From: an uncultured Actinomycetes bacterium | Lineage (GTDB): Bacteria > Actinomycetota > Acidimicrobiia > Acidimicrobiales > RAAP-2 | Direction: 5' to 3' | Assembly: GCA_903830655.1 (NCBI GenBank) | Contig: CAIKUQ010000005.1 | Coordinates: 61,762 to 125,761, forward strand | DNA: 64,000 nt | Shown here: positions 28,075-35,745 of the stretch, piece after piece | How positions within the stretch are numbered: the stretch's first letter is position 1 | Layout: the number at the start of each line of letters is the position of its first letter | Position numbers and translations under genes: made by a program | The notes under the pieces: model-generated | The model's database searches: none | What the model saw: only the letters and a program-made list of their open reading frames with translations | Told to the model about the DNA's origin: nothing

Positions 28075-29310
28075 TTATCCAAAGAATGTTATTGCGCGTT
28101 GGAGACCTTCGAGCAAAACATCGGTATCTAAGGTGAGGGAATAGGGACCAAATGACGCGCGAGCGGTAGCGGCTAAGCCAAATCGACGCATGAGCGGCTT
28201 AGCGCAGTGGTGTCCGGGGCGGACACAAACGCCGATTTCGTCTAAGACCTGAGCGATGTCGTGGGGGTGAACCCCCTCCACGTCGAGGCTAAGTACCCCG
28301 CCCCGTTGGGCGTGGGCGGTTGGGCCGATGATGCGCACTCGGCCACTGAATTGATGGTTTATCCGCGAGATGGCGTCTACGGTCAGGGACTGGTCGTGAG
28401 CGTGGACGTTGTCCAGCCCTAGTCCCTCGAGGTACCGAATAGCGGCGTGCAGCCCAACGGCCTCGGCGATCATCGGAGTACCCGCTTCAAAGCGGGTGAA
28501 GCCTGTGGCCGGGGTGTAGCCATCGGTGCGAACGTCAGCAATCATGCCACCACCACCGAGGAATGGAGGCATCGTGGCGAGAATTTCAGGTCGCGTCCAG
28601 AAAACGCCAATGCCCGTAGGGCCCAGCATCTTGTGGCCAGAGAACATCATGAAGTCAATATCGAGATCTACCAAGTTGGTGGGCATGTGGCCGACGCTTT
28701 GGGATGCGTCAATCGCCACCAACGCACCGTGAGCGTGGGCGAGTGCGGCTAGATCCTTGACCGGATTAATCGTGCCGAGCACGTTGCTCATGGCTGTAAG
28801 TGAGAGCAGTTTGACGCCCTGCAGGAGTTCTTGAATGTTGCTCAGATCAAGCTCGTAGTCGTCAGTTACCGGAATGAATCGAATATCTAACGCTATGGAC
28901 TCTCGTAACTGGAACCAGGGAACGATATTGGCGTGGTGCTCCATCTCCGAGAGCAAAACCACGTCGCCATCTTTTAAGTTGGCGACGCCCCAAGATTTAG
29001 CGAGGAGATTGAAGGCCTCGGTACAGTTTTTGGTGAAGACAACCCCTTCGGCTCCGCCGGGGGCGTTGAGAAATTGTGCGACTGCGGCTCTGGCCCCTTC
29101 GTAGGCGTCAGTTGCTTCATTCGCAGTTTGATACACCCCACGGTGCACATTGGCGTGTCGAAGTCGGTAGTACTCATCCATCGCTTCGATTACTGAGCGA
29201 GGGGGCAGACTCGAGGCGCCAGAGTCTAAATAGGTAATCGGGCGACCATTAATGTGGCGAGTGAGGGCCGGAATATCGGCGCGCACTCTCACCGCGTTAA
29301 AAGAGCTCAC
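28075..29310 (-). CDS. sufS: Cysteine desulfurase SufS
   Basis: PLP enzyme that takes sulphur from cysteine for Fe-S clusters. 411 residues, class II (SufS/CsdA) type. Visible are YLDSGASSLPP at the N-terminus, the PLP Lys in FSGHKMLGPTGIG, and the active Cys in VRPGHHCAKPLMRRFG near the C-terminus. It overlaps the second sufC by four bases and abuts sufU, so it belongs to the minus-strand SUF unit. Confidence 0.95.
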   Translation of the reverse strand: MSSFNAVRVRADIPALTRHINGRPITYLDSGASSLPPRSVIEAMDEYYRLRHANVHRGVYQTANEATDAYEGARAAVAQFLNAPGGAEGVVFTKNCTEAFNLLAKSWGVANLKDGDVVLLSEMEHHANIVPWFQLRESIALDIRFIPVTDDYELDLSNIQELLQGVKLLSLTAMSNVLGTINPVKDLAALAHAHGALVAIDASQSVGHMPTNLVDLDIDFMMFSGHKMLGPTGIGVFWTRPEILATMPPFLGGGGMIADVRTDGYTPATGFTRFEAGTPMIAEAVGLHAAIRYLEGLGLDNVHAHDQSLTVDAISRINHQFSGRVRIIGPTAHAQRGGVLSLDVEGVHPHDIAQVLDEIGVCVRPGHHCAKPLMRRFGLAATARASFGPYSLTLDTDVLLEGLQRAITFFG

Positions 29311-30065
29311 GCGTCAACGGCTTTCCACGCGTCGTATCCCTTGATTTCGATTTCCTGAGCCAGCTCGGGTCCGCCCGACTGAACAATGCGACCATCGACC
29401 AAGATGTGTACGCGATCAGGCTTAATTTCATCGAGCAACTTCACGTAGTGAGTCACTACGAGTGCGGCCATCTCGGGGTGCTCATCGCGAACGGTCCGTA
29501 CTCCTCGGGCCACGACGCGAAGTGCATCAATATCTAAGCCGGAGTCGGTTTCGTCCAACAGGGCCACGACGGGTTCGAGCAGGGCCATCTGGAGGACCTC
29601 GTTGCGCTTTCGTTCGCCACCAGAAAAACCGTCGTTTAGGTGACGCTCCGCAAAGGCGGGGTCCATCCCGAGCCGATCCATCCACTCCATGAGGTCCAGG
29701 CGCACTTCGAGAACGCTGAGCTCGTCGAGTCCTTTGCGTGCCGCGATGGCTTGGCGTAAGAATTGGACTACCGACACGCCACTAATGGCTTCGGGGTACT
29801 GGAAAGCAAGAAAGATTCCAGCGCGAGCACGCTCGTCGGGAGTCCATTTAGCGATGTTCTCACCCGAGAGAAAAATTTCACCCTGGGTGATTTCGTAGCC
29901 GGGGTGACCCATCACGACGCTCGCCAAGGTGGACTTGCCGGCACCATTCGGTCCCATGAGAGCATGTACTTCGCCCACATTGAGAATGAGGTCGACTCCA
30001 CGCAAAATCTGAGCGCCGTCAGCGCTGGCGTGGAGGTTGCGGAGTTCTAAAAGAGGTGTAGCCAC
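29307..30065 (-). CDS. sufC: SufC-type ATPase (second copy, canonical)
   Basis: ABC ATPase with all usual SufC features: Walker A GPNGAGKST, Q-loop FLAFQYPEAISGV, signature FSGGERKRNE, Walker B ALLDETDSGLD, His-switch in VVTHYVKLLD. 252 residues, the normal length. It matches classical SufC better than the copy beside sufD but is located with sufS and sufU. The start is GTG. Whether both serve one SufBD scaffold or form different complexes cannot be told from sequence. Confidence 0.93.
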   Translation of the reverse strand: MATPLLELRNLHASADGAQILRGVDLILNVGEVHALMGPNGAGKSTLASVVMGHPGYEITQGEIFLSGENIAKWTPDERARAGIFLAFQYPEAISGVSVVQFLRQAIAARKGLDELSVLEVRLDLMEWMDRLGMDPAFAERHLNDGFSGGERKRNEVLQMALLEPVVALLDETDSGLDIDALRVVARGVRTVRDEHPEMAALVVTHYVKLLDEIKPDRVHILVDGRIVQSGGPELAQEIEIKGYDAWKAVDA

Positions 30066-30102
30066 TCAGTAAGACTACCGCCCACACCTTTTTCTGGTTC
30101 AA

Positions 30103-30720
30103 TTACCAGCCGCGGGCTACCCACTCGTCTAGGTGGGGGCTTTCGTGGCCGAGCGAAGAGCCAGTGCCGTGCCCGGGGTAGAAGAGGGTCTGTGCGCCGT
30201 AGGGGCGAAAGAGGCGCTCCTCGACCGAGGTAATCAAGGTGGTGAAGTCGCCCCCCTCGAAGGTGGCGTTGCCGACTCCACCGGGAAAGAGCGTGTCGCC
30301 GGTGAAGAGCAAGTTTGTCCCTTCGAGGGCGAAGCAGATCGATCCAGGCGTGTGACCGGGGGTGTGGATGGTGCGCAGGCGCAGTTGGCCAACGTTGAGT
30401 AGGGCGTCGTCTTCTAAGAGTCGGTCGTAGCTCGGCAACAGGTGGGCATCTTCTTCGCGGACCCACACGTCAATGCCGGCCTCGCGGACCTCGCTCACCG
30501 CTCCAATGTGGTCCCAGTGGCCGTGGGTTTCCAATACCGAGGTCACCCCGAGACGCTGGGCTACCTCGAGAAGTCGTTCATGCTCGTTAGCGGCGTCAAG
30601 AAGGGTGGCTTCGCCGGTCTGGGTGCAGCGAATCACGTACACGTTGTTGGCGATGGGGCCAACCACAAAGTGGTGGACCTCGCAGGTCGCATCGGCGTAG
30701 AGGAGTTCCACTTGGCTCAT
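30103..30720 (-). CDS. Metallo-beta-lactamase-fold hydrolase (glyoxalase II-like)
   Basis: About 205 residues. The binuclear metal site is visible: THGHWDHIG (HxHxDH), a later His in TPGHTPGSI, Asp in FTGDTLF and His in YPGHG. Such enzymes often hydrolyse thioesters such as S-lactoylglutathione or related adducts; the true substrate is not clear. The ATG at 30720 is chosen over an in-frame TTG at 30744. It shares a divergent region, which holds an inverted repeat, with the alpha/beta-hydrolase gene. Confidence 0.88.
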   Translation of the reverse strand: MSQVELLYADATCEVHHFVVGPIANNVYVIRCTQTGEATLLDAANEHERLLEVAQRLGVTSVLETHGHWDHIGAVSEVREAGIDVWVREEDAHLLPSYDRLLEDDALLNVGQLRLRTIHTPGHTPGSICFALEGTNLLFTGDTLFPGGVGNATFEGGDFTTLITSVEERLFRPYGAQTLFYPGHGTGSSLGHESPHLDEWVARGW

Positions 30721-30738
30721 ACTCAAGCCTCGCAGATA

Positions 30739-30756
30739 ACTCAACCAGAGTTGAGT
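30739..30756. promoter_or_regulatory. Inverted repeat between two divergent hydrolase genes
   Basis: ACTCAAC-CAGA-GTTGAGT: perfect 7-base arms and a 4-base centre, placed between the starts at 30720 (minus) and 30782 (plus). Size and position fit a dimeric repressor operator; the Rrf2-type regulator at 32200 is one possible ligand (inferred). Confidence 0.45.
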
Positions 30757-30781
30757 AATCTCAAGGGGTGAAGGGGAACCA

Positions 30782-31528
30782 GTGATAAGTCACGAACAAC
30801 TCACCTCGGGGTCTTCGACACTTGATCTACGTATCGCGAGTACGCCCACTCGAGCAATTGGGACGCACACCTTGATTCTGGTTCACGGTTTACCCCGAGT
30901 GACCGGCATGGGCCGTCAAGCGGCGGGATTGTTGCCTGAGTTAGCCGAACACCTGGCGAGTGAGAGTGGTTGGCTCGTGGCGACCGGGACCTTATCGGGC
31001 GTGGGCACCTCCACGGGAACATTTTCGGCCACCCAGTGGCGCCAAGACTTAGCCTCAATCATCGAACGAGTTCACGACGAGGACACTCGACTCTCTCTAG
31101 CCGGTTTCGGATTGGGTGGTGCGTTGGCGCTCGCTCTTGCGGCCAGTGATGAACGAATCAAGGGTGTGGCGACCTTCGCTACTCCCGCGCACTTAGAACC
31201 GTGGTGCGGCGACCCTCACGAGTTTCGTCAAGCCCTACTCGGCGCTGGCGTGGTTGGCGAAGAGTCAGAACTCTTACCCGTTGAGGCGCTGTATAACGAT
31301 GTCCTCGCAATCAACCCGATGGGGGCGGTAGCGGCTCTTCCACCTCGACGCCTGTTAATTGGCCACGGATCAGATGACGTGGAGGTGCCGGCGAGTGATG
31401 CTCGAGATTTACTCGAAGCAGCCGATGGCCGCGGGGAGCTGCGCATTATCCAAGGGGCGGGTCACCAGCTTCGCGCCGACCCCAGAATGGTGGCCACCCT
31501 CTTGGGTTGGCTAGATCGTCACCGCTGA
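30782..31528 (+). CDS. Alpha/beta-hydrolase fold protein lacking the nucleophile Ser
   Basis: 248 residues with the typical LILVHGL strand-loop (oxyanion region), an acid-turn region GHGSDDVEVP and a late His in GAGHQLRADP. The nucleophile elbow, normally G-x-S-x-G, reads G108-F-G110-L-G112, so the catalytic Ser is replaced by Gly. The protein may be non-hydrolytic, or it may use another residue. AAGGGG precedes the GTG start. The 3' end overlaps the convergent thiE by 18 bases. Confidence 0.75.
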   Translation: MISHEQLTSGSSTLDLRIASTPTRAIGTHTLILVHGLPRVTGMGRQAAGLLPELAEHLASESGWLVATGTLSGVGTSTGTFSATQWRQDLASIIERVHDEDTRLSLAGFGLGGALALALAASDERIKGVATFATPAHLEPWCGDPHEFRQALLGAGVVGEESELLPVEALYNDVLAINPMGAVAALPPRRLLIGHGSDDVEVPASDARDLLEAADGRGELRIIQGAGHQLRADPRMVATLLGWLDRHR

Positions 31529-32146
31529 GAGTGCTGCATCGAGCGCGGTGCGCAGCAGCCGTGCTGCGTTACCGGGATCCGGTGCTTCGGTGATTGCGCG
31601 CACCACCACAAAATGTCGCAGTCCGCTGTGAACATAGCCACCAATGTTGTGCTCGGTAACGCCACCGGTGACGTAGACGGGTCGGTTGGCCCGTTGGGTT
31701 GATTCGACGGCGTAGTTGAGACCCACCCCCGCTCGTCCGGGTTTGGTGGGGGTGGCTGAAATTGGTCCCGCCGAAAGATAGGTGGCCGATGTGGCGAGAC
31801 CACCAGTGAACTCCTCTGGTTCGTGAGTCGAGAGTCCGATAATTGCCTCGGGGCCCATGAGATCTCGCACCGCGGTCACGGAGAGGTCATCTTGGCCCAC
31901 GTGCACGCCATCGGCCCGTACTTCCAGGGCCAGCTCGGGATTGTCATTGACAATAAATGGGACACCAAATTCCTGGCAGATGGTGGCCATGAGTAGTGCC
32001 GTGGCGCGTTGTTCTGAGAAGGGGAGGACCTTTTCACGCAATTGAACGATGTCGATTCCGCCTGTGATGACCGCGGGAAGAAATTCAGCCATGTCGTCAC
32101 GCATCCCCACGCAGAGATAGAGACGGCGGTCAGCGAGTGAAAACAT
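31511..32146 (-). CDS. thiE: Thiamine-phosphate synthase
   Basis: Joins the pyrimidine and thiazole halves of thiamine. About 211 residues of the TIM-barrel ThiE family: IDIVQLREK (substrate Gln/Arg), PFIVNDNPELAL, ADGVHVGQDDLS (metal Asp), SAGPISATPTKPG and VYVTGGVTEHN. The ATG at 32146 follows AAGGTGGGG; a GTG at 32155 would add three residues. No TPP riboswitch was seen upstream. Thiamine diphosphate is the cofactor of IlvB and Dxs in this window. Confidence 0.92.
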   Translation of the reverse strand: MFSLADRRLYLCVGMRDDMAEFLPAVITGGIDIVQLREKVLPFSEQRATALLMATICQEFGVPFIVNDNPELALEVRADGVHVGQDDLSVTAVRDLMGPEAIIGLSTHEPEEFTGGLATSATYLSAGPISATPTKPGRAGVGLNYAVESTQRANRPVYVTGGVTEHNIGGYVHSGLRHFVVVRAITEAPDPGNAARLLRTALDAALSAVTI

Positions 32147-32199
32147 AATCCCCACCTTAGAAGTTCACCTGGCCCCTTCAACTACGGCAGAATAGGAGT

Positions 32200-32658
32200 A
32201 TGCAGATTCCAGCCAAAGCCGACTACGCCATTCGAGCCCTGTTGACTTTGGCTGCGGCCGACCAATCGGTCAGCGCCGAGCACCTAGCGGAGCAACAAGA
32301 AATTCCCGCAAAATTTCTCGGGGCCATCATGTCCGACCTACGCCGAGGTGGGCTGGTGACCAGTCAGCGGGGACCCGATGGCGGATTTCGCCTCGCCAAA
32401 GACCCCGACGAAGTCACCGTGGCTGACGTCTTGCGCATCGTGTCTGGCCCAATGGCTGGCGTGCGCCAACAGCGACCAGAAACTCTTAACTATGAGGGCG
32501 AAGCCGAACACCTGAAAGAGGTGTGGGTGGCGGTTAGAGCCACATTGCGCGAGGTGCTCGAGCACGTCTCGCTTGGTCAAATTCTTCGGGGAGAACTACC
32601 AAAGTCGGTTACTCGATTTACCAAGGACCCCGACGCGTGGGTCACGAGGAACATTTGA
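32200..32658 (+). CDS. Rrf2-family transcriptional regulator without cysteines
   Basis: 152-residue winged-helix regulator. The N-terminal KADYAIRALLTLA and the RRGGLVTSQRGPDGGFRLAK wing are typical of the Rrf2/IscR family. It has no Cys at all, so it cannot hold the Cys-ligated Fe-S cluster used by IscR, NsrR or RsrR; it is closer in this respect to CymR-like members. Its place near the SUF genes suggests it may control Fe-S or sulphur genes (inferred); candidate operators are at 22095-22106 and 30739-30756. rnhA overlaps its stop by four bases. Confidence 0.88.
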   Translation: MQIPAKADYAIRALLTLAAADQSVSAEHLAEQQEIPAKFLGAIMSDLRRGGLVTSQRGPDGGFRLAKDPDEVTVADVLRIVSGPMAGVRQQRPETLNYEGEAEHLKEVWVAVRATLREVLEHVSLGQILRGELPKSVTRFTKDPDAWVTRNI

Positions 32659-33095
32659 TTCGAATTCACACCGATGGATCATGCCGAGGGAACCCGGGGC
32701 CGGGTGGTTGGGCGTGGGCCAAGGGCACCGAGACCTACGCGGCGGGCCATGCGCAACACACCACTAATCAGCGCATGGAAGTGCTCGCTGTCATTGAGGC
32801 GCTAGGGGCCTTTCCCGAAGAGGACGTGGAAATCGTCTCGGACTCCACCTACGTGGTGAAGTGTTTTCAAGACAAGTGGCACGTGGGCTGGCTGCGGCGA
32901 GGATGGAAGAACTCCCAGGGTCAACCCGTCTCTAATCGCGATCTCTGGGAAACGCTGATTCCAATGGTCTTGGAATCGCAACGAACCGTGACCTTCTCCT
33001 GGGTCAAGGGGCACTCCGGAGACCCCATGAACGACTTCGTTGACCTGCTGGCCACTGAGGCCGCCGACCAGCAAATGGAACGCCGAAAGCTCTAG
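32655..33095 (+). CDS. rnhA: Ribonuclease HI
   Basis: Cuts the RNA strand of RNA-DNA hybrids. 146 residues with the four catalytic carboxylates Asp7 (IHTDGSC), Glu42 (RMEVLAV), Asp63 (SDSTYV) and Asp127 (MNDFVD). TTG at 32655 is chosen because it overlaps the regulator's stop by four bases and has GAGGA at 32646-32650; a GTG at 32637 would add six unlikely residues. Catalytic domain only, with no extra fusion. Confidence 0.9.
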   Translation: MIRIHTDGSCRGNPGPGGWAWAKGTETYAAGHAQHTTNQRMEVLAVIEALGAFPEEDVEIVSDSTYVVKCFQDKWHVGWLRRGWKNSQGQPVSNRDLWETLIPMVLESQRTVTFSWVKGHSGDPMNDFVDLLATEAADQQMERRKL

Positions 33096-33164
33096 TTGGG
33101 ACCCGCGGCCTCGAAACATTAGGATTTGCTTCGGGGGATTTTTGCTCAATGAAGGGAAAGTGCC

Positions 33165-34580
33165 GTGGCTAACGAGGTCCAGAAGTTTGATGTTGTCATT
33201 ATCGGTGGGGGCCCAGCCGGATACGGCGCAGCCCTCTATGGCGCCTCCGCAGGCCTAAACATTGCGCTCATTGAACGCGACAAAGTCGGTGGCACTTGCT
33301 TGCACCGTGGTTGTATTCCCGCTAAGGAATTCTTAGAGACCGCGCACGTACGCCGCACCCTCGAGCACTCGGCCAACTTCGGGATTACCGCTAAGGGTGT
33401 CGAAGTCGACTTCTCGGTTTCACAAAAGCGTAAGCAAGATGTCGTGGACTTGATGTTCAAGGGACTCTCAGGTCTTCTTAAGGGTCGCAAGGTCACCACC
33501 TTCGAAGGTACCGCGCAACTTGGATCTGGCCTGAAGGTCAGTGTCCTCGATGGCGCTGATGCGGGCGTTCAGATTGAAGCGAAGAACGTAATTCTCGCCC
33601 CCGGTTCCGTGCCGCGTACGCTCGACAACGTCCCCGTCGACGGCAAGACCATCGTCACCAGTGACGAATTTCTTAGCCTGACCTCCTTACCCAAGTCCGC
33701 CGCCGTCATCGGCGGAGGGGCAATCGGGTGTGAATTCGCTTCGATGCTTTCTGACATGGGCACCACCGTGACCATTCTCGAAGGTCTGCCTTCAATTCTT
33801 GCGGGCTGTGACACTGAAGTAGCAGCGGTGGTCGCGCGTTCATTCAAAAAGCGTGGTATCGAAACTATTCTCAACGCCAAAATTAAGGGTGCCACCACTG
33901 GCAAGAAGGGTGCCACCGTCACTCTTGAGGGTGCTGACGACCTTACGGTTGAGATGGTCATCGTTTCGGTGGGGCGACGTCCGCGCACCGAAGGACTTCT
34001 CGCCGAAGGTACTGGCGTGGAGATTAACGACCGCGGATTTATCGTGGCCGATGGTCTCATGAAGACCAAGGCTCCAAACGTGTACGCAATTGGTGACGTG
34101 GTGGCCGGTACGCCGCAACTCGCTCACGTGGGCTTTGCTGAAGCCATCGTCGCTATCAAGTCCATCTTGGGTGAAGTGGCCGTTCCCGTCGACTACGACC
34201 GAGTGCCTTGGGCTATCTATTCAAACCCCGAAGTGGCCTTCGTTGGACTCACCGAGGCCGCCGCCAAAGAAAAGGGTTACGACGTCATTGTCAAAAAAGA
34301 CCCCTTCGCCGGCAATGGTCGAGCTCAAATTATCGGAGAATCTGATGGTGTGGTGAAAATCATCGCCGAAAAGCGCCCCGACGGTACCGCCGGTCAAATC
34401 CTGGGCGTACACATGGCTGGGCCGTGGGTCACCGAACAGCTGGGTGCTGGCTACTACGCCGTGAACTGGGAAGCCACCGCCGAAGAAGCGGCCGCCCTTA
34501 TTCAGCCCCACCCAAGCTTGAGCGAAACCTTTGGCGAAACCTTGCTCGCTTTGGCCGGTCGAGGCTTGCACGTTGGCTGA
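33165..34580 (+). CDS. lpdA: Dihydrolipoyl dehydrogenase (E3)
   Basis: FAD enzyme that re-oxidises dihydrolipoyl groups of 2-oxoacid dehydrogenases using NAD+. 471 residues. FAD loop GGGPAGYGAALYGA, redox pair in GGTCLHRGCIP (C-x4-C), NAD loop GGGAIGCEFASML, second FAD motif NVYAIGDVVAG, and the C-terminal His-Glu pair in HPHPSLSETFGE (here IQPHPSLSE). A TAGGAT box at 33120-33125 and AAGGGAAAG precede the GTG. It leads an operon with the E2 and lipBA genes. Confidence 0.96.
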   Translation: MANEVQKFDVVIIGGGPAGYGAALYGASAGLNIALIERDKVGGTCLHRGCIPAKEFLETAHVRRTLEHSANFGITAKGVEVDFSVSQKRKQDVVDLMFKGLSGLLKGRKVTTFEGTAQLGSGLKVSVLDGADAGVQIEAKNVILAPGSVPRTLDNVPVDGKTIVTSDEFLSLTSLPKSAAVIGGGAIGCEFASMLSDMGTTVTILEGLPSILAGCDTEVAAVVARSFKKRGIETILNAKIKGATTGKKGATVTLEGADDLTVEMVIVSVGRRPRTEGLLAEGTGVEINDRGFIVADGLMKTKAPNVYAIGDVVAGTPQLAHVGFAEAIVAIKSILGEVAVPVDYDRVPWAIYSNPEVAFVGLTEAAAKEKGYDVIVKKDPFAGNGRAQIIGESDGVVKIIAEKRPDGTAGQILGVHMAGPWVTEQLGAGYYAVNWEATAEEAAALIQPHPSLSETFGETLLALAGRGLHVG

Positions 34581-35745
34581 TGTAACACTTCCGTCGCTTG
34601 GTGAATCGGTCACCGAAGGCATCATCACCCAGTGGTTTAAAAAAGTGGGTGACCTGGTGGCTCGTGACGAACCACTCTTCGAAGTTTCTACCGACAAGGT
34701 GGACTCCGAGATGCCCTCACCGGCCGCGGGTGTCTTGGTCCAAATTCTCGCCGAAGAGGGAGACACCGTCGAGACGGGGGCCCGAGTAGCGGTCATCGAC
34801 GAGAGTCAAACGGTCGCCGCTAGTACAGGTGCTCCCGCTCCTGGAAGCGCAAGCCCCGAGATCGCCACTCCGACTGCTCCTGCGCCAAGTGCGCCAGCAT
34901 CGGAGGCAGCTGGAGTCTTGCTTTCTCCGGTGGTGCGCCGAATTCTGCGTGATGGCGGTGTGAAACCGCAGCAGGTCCGTGGCACTGGCCCTGGTGGGGC
35001 AATTACTCGCCGGGACGCGGAACTCGCCGTAGCGGACGGACCGAGTGAAGCCGTTACCGTTGCCATGTCCAACGGACGCCGTCGCATGGGTCAGCACATG
35101 GCCTTCTCCGCGCAAGTCACCCCTCACGGATTCGTCGCCATTGCGGTTGATGGTTCGATTTTTGACGTCCTTGACCTTTTGGGCCGCTCTACCGACGATG
35201 GTTCGCAAATTACTGACGAAGTGCTCGTCGCCTACGCCGCGGTGCAGGCATTAAAGGAATACCCAATTTTGAATGCCACTTGTGATGGCGACCAGATTGT
35301 CCTGCAGAACAACATAAATATGGGTTTCACCCGCGCCATAGATGAAGACGGCATGCTGGTACCGGTAGTGCACGCCGCCGCCGGATTGACCCTGCCCCTC
35401 TTGGCACGCCGTCTACAGGAAATCAACGAGCACGTGGAATCGCGTCAATTAACTTCGGATGATTTAATGGACGGAACCTTCACCATCCAAAGCTCACCGA
35501 GCGAGCACACTCTCTTTAGTGAACCCATCATCATCCAGCCCCAAGTTGCGGTGATGAGCGTGGGCTCTCGGCGCTACGTGCCAATTGTTGTCACTAGCCA
35601 GGGCAAGCCCAGCGTCGAAGTGGGTTCGGAACTGGTCTTGGGGCTTTCGTTCGATCATCGAGTTTGCGAGCCCCGCATGGCCGCAAAGTTCTTAGAGCGG
35701 GTGGCCGAAATCTTGGCCAGCCTCGACATTGCGGCGGAACGCTAA
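34573..35745 (+). CDS. 2-oxoacid dehydrogenase acyltransferase (E2 component)
   Basis: About 390 residues: one N-terminal lipoyl domain (lysine in STDKVDSE), an Ala/Pro-rich linker (about 85-115), an E3/E1-binding domain (LSPVVRRILRDGG...GPGGAITRRDA) and the C-terminal acyltransferase. It may be the 2-oxoglutarate (SucB) or branched-chain E2; the sequence does not settle which. The catalytic His is in FDHRVCEPRMAA, where the usual HRxxDG reads HRVCEP. The TTG start overlaps lpdA by eight bases, with GAGG at 34561-34564. No E1 gene lies nearby. Confidence 0.87.
   Translation: MADVTLPSLGESVTEGIITQWFKKVGDLVARDEPLFEVSTDKVDSEMPSPAAGVLVQILAEEGDTVETGARVAVIDESQTVAASTGAPAPGSASPEIATPTAPAPSAPASEAAGVLLSPVVRRILRDGGVKPQQVRGTGPGGAITRRDAELAVADGPSEAVTVAMSNGRRRMGQHMAFSAQVTPHGFVAIAVDGSIFDVLDLLGRSTDDGSQITDEVLVAYAAVQALKEYPILNATCDGDQIVLQNNINMGFTRAIDEDGMLVPVVHAAAGLTLPLLARRLQEINEHVESRQLTSDDLMDGTFTIQSSPSEHTLFSEPIIIQPQVAVMSVGSRRYVPIVVTSQGKPSVEVGSELVLGLSFDHRVCEPRMAAKFLERVAEILASLDIAAER

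Noticed and set aside
32147..32199. TPP riboswitch before thiE
   Set aside because: The gap is about 50 bases and lacks the CTGAGA and thi-box elements.
32637..32654. GTG start for rnhA at 32637
   Set aside because: The TTG at 32655 has GAGGA at proper distance and a four-base overlap with the previous stop, and gives the usual N-terminus.
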